Below, one piece after another: positions 14,901-23,900 of a DNA stretch of 24,800 nt. The translations under genes were made by a program, and so were the position numbers. Origin of the DNA: a virus. The DNA lies in IMG/VR virus record IMGVR_UViG_3300022937_000141, positions 1-24,800 of that record; one strand, written 5' to 3'. Below the pieces are notes generated by a model. The model was not told the origin of the DNA. It did not search any database and saw only the letters and a list, made by a program, of their open reading frames with translations. Each line of letters begins with the position of its first letter. Positions within the stretch are counted from its first letter, which is position 1.

Positions 14901-17900
14901 ACACCAGTTCTGCATATGATGCTTTTATCATCGTTCTTAATGAACTGGGTAACTTTGTTGCTAAGAGAAAATTCACTTCTCTGACTCGTTCTGAGAAACT
15001 GCTTGATATCGTAGTACACCACGAAACTACTGGTCAGGACATCGATAGAATTTACTATTTGATGGAAACTGCCCCTAACTCGACCAGCGATGACAAATCA
15101 TTGGTTATTGGTAAGTGTCAACTGACTCAGTTTGGTATTGTAAGTAACACCCTGCAGCAAGTTTCTAATGCTGGGTTTGCACTTGATAATGCACACATGG
15201 TCATTGACGAATTTAATGAACTGTGGATTAGTGCTGAACTTGTTAATAAGACTAATCTTGAGCGTAAGAATTTCTGGGTAGGTAAGTACAGTCTTGGAGT
15301 TGCTCCTATCTGGAGCTACATCTATGATTGTGGTAATGTCAATATTGACAGCATTAAGATGGTTTCGGGTAATGTTGACCTCTTTAACCACCTTAACGTT
15401 GGTCTTGAAGTTGTTCGAGCAAGTGATAAGAAGGTAATTAACCACTTCCTCAAGATTTCTTATAATGGTAGCGTTCAAACCAATTATAAGGTTGACTATG
15501 AGCGTGGTACTGAGGGTGGTTCCTGGTATGCATCTCACTCTGATGTTTCTGGAGACCATGTTCTTGTTGGTCAGCAGAAGCACAATAGAACTGTTGCACT
15601 ATTTGATTTTGAACTTGATGGTTCTTCCCCAGGGTTTGGAGACACAACTGAAAAGACTACTAACGTAACTTGGACTGGTGATAGTGCAGGTTCTATCGGT
15701 AGAGGTTCTAATACTGCATTGGATGTACAAGGTTATGACATCAATGCTGCAACATATTCCGCAGCATACTTGAATGTACAAAGTGGAGACACCGCAACTC
15801 TGTATGGTCTTGGTGACATGACCAGCAAAGACTTCACGGTCTCTGGTTTCTTCAATGCAAGTTCTCAGTATGTAACTGCTGGTTATACTGGAGCAAATCC
15901 TGCCCTGTTTACATTTGGTGACTGGACTGGACCTGGCATCAGTGTTGTTTGGGATAGAACTGGTTCTTCTGGCAATACTAATGCAATTCTGTTGTATGCT
16001 AATGCTACAGCACTTTATGGTAGCTCTCCGATTGTTTCACCCGCTGGTGTAATTTCGACTGATACTTGGCACTTTGTTTCGCTGACTAAGAGTGGTAATA
16101 CATACACTCTTGCTGTTGATGGTACTATTGCTTGCCAAGCAACTGCTCCTTCTATTAATCTGAATAATAACTTCTTCGTTGCTAACGCTCCTGGATTCAC
16201 CAATACTGCTGGTGCCTATGATGCATCGACTCAGTTCTCTGGTTATATTGATGGTGTTAAGATTAGTGATAGAGTTCTGTCTCAAACTGCACCTTCTGTT
16301 ACTGCAGAATACACTGCGTATTATGGTCGTACCGATTACATTCATACAGATGCAATTCTGCACAAGTTAGATAAGGTAACTGCAAACGAAAGAACTGGTA
16401 GATTCTCTACAACCAATAATGGCATTGTATTTAATAAAACTGATGATACTACAATCACTAGAGGTGCTTCGGTAACAAATAACATTGTTGGTTATGACCT
16501 AGCATCAGAAGGTTATCAGGTTCTTGACTATAATGACGTAGCATCGCTTCTTACTCAGGATATCATGACGGTAAGTCAGATTACTGATGTTTGGGCGACT
16601 AGAACTGCTACAATTCCTGCTCCTGGTTCTAAGAAGGTTCGGGTAACTCCTAAGGCATATGGTAAGTTCTTTATTGCACAATCGACCACAACCAAGGTCA
16701 ACAACGTACAAAGATTGACTACAAATGCTTTCCCTGTGAACTTCACTAAGGGTGCAACACTTCAGGTCTGGAATGCTGGCACTATTGCAGCACAAGCAAA
16801 GATTATTGACGTTGATACAACTGCACATCCGAATACAATTGACATTGCTGATATTGTTGGTGAGTGGGATACTTATATCGATTCTGGAGAACTGAAAACT
16901 AATGTCAATGATATTAACGAAATTAAAGGATATGTCTTTGCTGAAGTAATTAACACTACTCCTGGCGTCTTTGATTTCAACCTTGCACAAGAAGACTTCA
17001 CTCTGATTGACCCATCTGCAACAAATAATCTTGATGAGTTTGCAAGATTCAAACCCCATAGTGACCCAGATTACAGCGTAAGAATCGATGATATCAGTGG
17101 CTCCTCTGAGTTTGTTGTTGGTTCTGTTGTCAGTTTGACCTCTGACCAACTTTCTTTCAACTCCGAATATAGCACTCTGACTATTAGTGGTTTGACTGGT
17201 GTCACCAAAATTACTTTGGTGACTAATCTGACCAAAATTGTTAAGTATAGTGCAATTAATAACACAGATATTGCATATGTAACAACCGCAACTGCACATT
17301 ACCTCAAACCCAATGAAATCATTCACATTACTGGTAACAGTGGTGATGGTACTGCTAATGACTATGACGGTTCATTCTTCGTTAAGGAAGTCTTCACCAG
17401 CAGAGAATTTACATACTCTCTGAGAGGAGTTCCTACAGATAACCCCGCCGAAGCAAATGGTGGTGCAAATAATGTAGTGGTTTCTGCTAAGACACCTGTT
17501 CTTCCGATGTTCTACGGTCACCAGTACGTCTTTGACGTATCTGACCCGTCGATGGTTGGTTATTATCTAACATTCTCTAAAGATAATCTCTATAAACTGG
17601 AATACTCTTTCAATGCTATTGAGCGTTCTGGTACTCCTGGCGTTGTTACTGGTGGTGTCAAACCTTACGTTTCTCTTGCAGTTAACGAAGAAGTTACCAA
17701 TATTTCGTACTACTTCGACCCCTCTAGAACAACTTCCGAACCTCCGATGTCCAACACGGCATATCTGGACGTTCAGAATTCTCCTTATCTGGGAAGATTC
17801 CGTATTGAACAACTTGCTGGTGCAACAATTACCAGCGGTGCAACAATTATGAAGTTCCCCCTAAACATTGAACCTGAAGGTCCTGCTGATAGGGAAACTT

Positions 17901-20900
17901 CTTCCTACTCTACAGAAGCAGAATCTGCAGTTGGTCCTATCGCAAATATCAGAATTGTTAATGGTGGTGGTTTCTATAAGAAACTTCCTGTTGTAGATAG
18001 CATCGTTTCTTCTCGTAAAATTGAAAGAGTTCAAATCACAGACCCTGGTACTGAATATGCTGTAGGCGTTTACTATAATGTCCCCATCCAAGGTGATGGT
18101 GAGGGCGGATTTATCCAAATCACTGTTGAAGATGGTCTTGATGAAGAAGGGCAACTTATTCCTGGTCAAATCAGTCAGGTTGTTGTTACCTCTCCTGGTA
18201 AGAATTACACTACGGCATTTATCGATGTTGAGGCAATTTCTGGCATTCTTGGACCCAGCCTTGCTGGTTCTGGTGCCGAATTGACTGTTGTTATTCCCCC
18301 TGCTGGTAGTGGTGCCTCGGTATTTGTTAAGGGTACTAAGGTTGGTAAGATTAAGAAACTTAAGAATAACAACTTCGGTTTCGACTATCCTCAAGATTAC
18401 ACTCTGCGTCCAGAGATTTCGTTCCCTGTTAACCTGCAACTTATTAACACATCTGTTCTGTCTAGCATTAAGGTCACTGACCCTGGTTCTGGTTACTCTC
18501 AGGCACCTACCGTCATTATCGAAGGTGGTGGTGGAGAAGGTGCAACAGCAGTTGCAAACATCAAGAATGGTCGTATTGAAAGTATTGAAGTTAAGGACCC
18601 TGGTGCAGGTTACTCTTCTGAACCCACAATCTCACTTAACTCGGCATTCTCTTATGTCATTAACCTTGACTTGAATCTCTTCCAGTTCTCTTTCCCACAT
18701 GGTATTCCCAATGGTGCTGAAGTAAAACTGACTGTTGAAGATAATGGCGATGGCGACCCCGCATACGGCATCACCGCATTCGGTCCTTTGGTTCCTGGTC
18801 AAACGTACTATGCAATTACAGGTATTGCAAATGGTCTTGAAGGTGACCAAATGCGTCTTGCACTGACTCCTGACAACGCTGCTATTGGCGACTTCCTTTC
18901 CTTCGTTAACGCTGGTGTTGGAAGACAGATTGTTCTGACCGAATCTTTCGGTGGTGCTGCTCAGGCAATCGTTGCAACTGGTCAGTTCCTCTCTGGTGAA
19001 AGAATTTATCAGGGTGAGAGCCTCGACCAAGCAACTGCCTTTGGTTATATTTCGGAGAATGAAGGTTGGCAGTCTGGACCTAAGATTCTTAAAGTCACTG
19101 GTTACACAGGTACTTTTGAGAAGGGTCAGAAGATTACTGGTACTATTTCCAAGTCTTCTGGTACGATTGATAACCTGAACATGGCAAGAGGTGTTCTTAA
19201 TATCTCCTCTATCACCAAGACTCCTGGTAAATTTACCGATGACGTTGGTAAACCTTCCGAAATTATTCAGAAGATTCAAGACTCCTACTACTATCAGGAC
19301 TTCTCTTATAGTGTTAAGTCTTCCGTATCTATTGATAAGTGGCGTGATATTGTCACTAAGAACGCACACCCAGGTGGATTTAAGATTTTTGGTGAACTTG
19401 GTCTTGCTGAAACTGCAACAATTGAGAACAAAGAGATTGATTTTGAACTTGTTAAGTCGGTAAACCTTGCAGATTCTGCAGTTGTACCAAACATTCAAAA
19501 CTTTACTCTGGTTGAACCGATTTACACCGACTTCAATAATACTGAGGTTCTGTTCCGTCAAAAGAGATTGACCTCTTCGGAGCAAATTCTTACCTCTGTT
19601 GTACAGCGGCTTGATGATATTTCTAACCTGTTTGACGGTGTTAGATTCTCGTTCCCGCTTACAGTTGAGCAAAATCAAGTTGTCTCGACCACAAATCAGT
19701 TGATGGTCGTAATGAATGGTGTTATCCAGACTCCTGGTACTGCATATGAAGTTCAGGGTGACCAGCTTGTATTTGCGGAACCACCCCAACCCCCTGCTAG
19801 CGTCAAGTATGTTGACTTGGGTCTGTCGTTCAAGGAAACCTATCGTCTTTCCCTGAGCACGGTTCTCGGTACTTATCCTCCTGTTGGTTATCAGGTAAGA
19901 GGTGTTCTAACTAACAATACTGCTCTTGTTGTACGTAGTGCCACCAATGAAATAGATATCATCTATCCTGACCAGCAAGAAGGCACTCCTATCAACCCGA
20001 ACATTATGTTCCGTGTTGGTGTTGTTAATACTCTTGGTCCACCGATTACGGCAGGTAATGGTTATACCGATAGTTTTAATGTCCCAACCACAGGTGGTTC
20101 TGGTACAGGTCTCACTGTTGATACCAATACTAATGCTAGTGGTCAGGTTACTTCTATTGTCCTGAATACGGGTGGTAGAGATTATCAGGTTGGTGATATT
20201 ATCACAGTTCTTGCTGGTGACCAGACATGTACGTTTGAAATCCTTGTAATTCAGGGTGAAGAAATTCGCTCTAGTGCTGTTGGTTTCAGTGCATTCGTTG
20301 ATAGTCAAACTCTTCTAGAGAACAATAATCTGTTTGAGTATAAAGAAAATATTACTGACTTCCAAGGTGATATTGCGTCCGTTGAGGCAATTAACCTCGA
20401 CGATAGCACTTCTTCGCCTATTGCAACTTTGAATCTCTCGATTAGTGCTTCTGCAACGTTCATGTACATTGAAACCGAAGATGCTGAAGGAAATGCTCTT
20501 TGGGAAGTTAATAAGCAGTATCAACTAGATTCTGAAATCTTCACTGTACAAGCAATCGATACCGTTAATGACAGGTTGACAATTCTTCGCGGTGAACTGG
20601 GAACGGCTGCAGTATCTCACCAGAATGGTTCTAATGTCTATTCTACGGATATCATTAAGACTAACAATATTCTGGTCAGTAAGACAACTGGTACATATCA
20701 GTCTACTCCTGGTCTCTTTGACATCAACACTGACGAATACATTATCTCGGCTCGTTCTGGAATTGTTGCCCAGGTTGTAAGTTCTGCCCCATACAGAGAC
20801 CCTGTTACTCAGACTGTTGTTCCTCAGGTCAATATTTCTGATGGTTCTAGTTTCTTTGGTCTTCTGTTCAACAGACTGGTTTCTGCAGAAAATCCGAATA

Positions 20901-23900
20901 CTATTCTGGATGATATATCACAATCTCAGATTCAAGTTGTCGATGTTGCAGATAATGAGACTGCGATTAATGATAAGTTCCCTGGCAACGAAGTTGTACG
21001 AAACACTTATCTGACGTACAATCCAGCCAACGTCAATGGGACAGGGTTTACTATTGGTGAAACCCTCAGAAACTACAAGATTCTGTTTGGTGGACAAAGT
21101 GGAAACTTCATCACAGATGAGGAAGTACGGGTTAACAAACTTTCCTTCTTCGATTCTGAAGGTGACCTTGTTACCGCAGGTCAGACTATCTATGCAGAAA
21201 ATGCAACTGCAGAAGTCATTGGTACAAACTATGGTAGAAAGTGGTTCTATCTCGGTAAGCAAGCAAGAGGTGCAGACTACCTACATTCATTTAGTTTCAC
21301 TGGTGATGCCAAGATTTCTGACGTTCAGTCTAAGTTTGGTGGCACCTCACTGTACTTAGATGGTACTGGAGACTACGTTGATGTAGCAACTCATACTGAA
21401 TTTGGTTTTGGTACTGGTGATTGGACGATTGAAGGATGGATTCGTCCTGGTTCTATTGCTGCTGGTTCTAAACTCATCTTTGATATGCGTTCTGCATCTT
21501 CCGATAGAGCAGCAACTCTGACACTGAATGGCGACATTCTTACCTATATCGCTGGTAACAGTGGTATTACAATTACTGGTACAACCAACATTAGCACTAA
21601 CAATTGGTATCATGTTGCAGTTTGCCGCTCTAATAACTCCATCAGAATGTTCCTGAATGGTGTTCAAGAAGGTCCTACACAGTCTGACCCCTCTGATTAT
21701 GGTTCTACAAGACCAATTAGAATTGGTGCAGACTATACAAACGCAAACCTCTTTATTGGTTATATTGATGAGGTCCGTGTTTCTACTAATGCACGTTATG
21801 ATGTAGATTTCACTCCTCGTGCGGGTATCTTCCAAGGTGATACAAACACTGTTCTGCTGACTCACTTTGATGGTGAGAACAATGATACTGACACCACTGA
21901 TTGGTCTGGTGTACCTACTTATGCTTATGGCAATGAGTATGTAAACACCACCATTCCTTTCCGTTACTACGATGCATGTGACCAGATTGATGCTAATGCT
22001 AGCATCATTGCTGATGAGGCAGTTGAATTCTTTAAGAACACTGGTGCTGGTCACCCCAACAACTTCACATTCCCGAATGATGATGGTGGAGCACGTTGTA
22101 AGCAAGACCTCGTTCTTGCTCTCGATGCTCTGACCAAATCTATTAGAAGTGGTGGCAACTCCTATGTTTGGGATGCTGCGGCATACTATCGTGTTGAGGA
22201 CGAGAACAATCCTGCTCTGGCAACTCTAAGTCATGTTGACGGTGAAGTTCCTGAGACCATCTATGTCATGAGAATCGCGGAAGACATCGCGATTGCAACC
22301 ATGAGAAACCAGTTTGGTATTGACAATATTGAGAATAACATTGGTTCTCAGACCTATAATGCATGGAATGCTGTAGATGACATTTACATCGATGCTGCAA
22401 ATGAGATTGAAGCTAATATCAACTACATCGCTGCTGAAGCACTTGATAGAGGTATTGCTCAATTCCCGAGTTCTACTGCAACTCTGACTACAGAGTGCTC
22501 CGACGATATTAAGGATGTACTTCGCTCCGTCGTAACTAACCTGAAGCATGGTGGTAACAACCATGTTTGGGACTCGGCATGGTGGTTCTTGAATGGTGGT
22601 TCTTTCAACCATATCACCACTAACCTGACAGAGACTGTTTGGATTATCAACTCTGCTCGTGACCTGGCAACAGAAATCATGCAGGGTCAACCTTCCACAA
22701 CTGTTGGTTCCCATGGTCTAACACCCACAATCGATTCTACAATTACAATTGACCCAGCATCTCCTCGTTGTGCTGCTGTTGAGTCTGCAATCGATACCTT
22801 GATGCAGATTATTACCGATACTCTGCAAGACCCCAGTGGTTCTGATGCTGTTACATATCCTCTGTCTATCACCACAACTGGTGAAATCAACGGTAGAGTT
22901 CGTCCCTCTAAGTGGCCTGTTGTTTACAGCACCCTGTATACCAATACTGATGTTTCTCGTGATACTACCATCACGATTGACCCGCTGGCCGCTTCTAACA
23001 ACCAACTCTTCTGTGCAAACGTCGAAACTGCAATTGAAGACCACTTCAATATTATTACCCAGACAATCGAACAGGCAAATACTGGTACTAACTACCTGAA
23101 CGGTATTACCAGAGTTCTTCCTGATTACATTTACTCTGGTGGTTCTTTCTCTGGTTACGTTTCGGTTCCCTTTATTGCTGGTACTGTCGATAACGTTAAT
23201 GATTATATTGTTACCTATCAGATTGATGGTGACGACCGTCACAGATTCAAAGATGCTGCAAATCTGATTAGAGATAACATCAATGTTATCGTTGATGAGG
23301 CAATCGGTCGGATGCTTAATGAGTATCCTACACTGACTCAGTTGATGCCAAGAAATAATGGTGGTCTTTCTGATGCAGGTACAACTAGATGCCGTACTGA
23401 CCTCGTTCAGATTGCTAACGCAGTTGCTGATGACCTTGAGGTTGGTGGTAATGAGAAGACTCTGCAAGCAGTTAGGTTCTATCTGGATTCTAATGGTGGT
23501 ATCCTTCACGTAAGACTTCAACTTCTACAGTCACTATTTGCCCATGAGCAAATTAAGGACCTGTGTAAGGATGCTATCGATGGAACCCTTCAAACGGTTT
23601 ACAGCAACAGCATTGTCGTACCTCCGATTGGTATTACGACTGATACTGCTGCAGGTGGACAGGCATCTTACACCCCAACAACAGCAACTTATGATGCTGC
23701 AACTGGTGATTCTGTAATCACTATCGGTGCTCACTCTCTGCCTGTTGGAAGTTCGATTTACCTCGTTCCCAACTCCATGACATTTACATGTGCTATGGAC
23801 GGTGGTAACGCACTGCACACATATCCTCGTACCACTGACCCGAACTACCAGAAGTACTTTACTATTACTGGTGCTACAGCAACTACGATTACGGTTAATG

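Noticed and set aside
18632-19789. Minus-strand 385-residue frame, with many similar long antisense frames between 9044 and 24649
   Set aside because: The strongly biased codon use of the giant plus-strand gene removes stops from the opposite strand. The antisense products are Asn/Ser/Cys/Arg-rich and show no domains.
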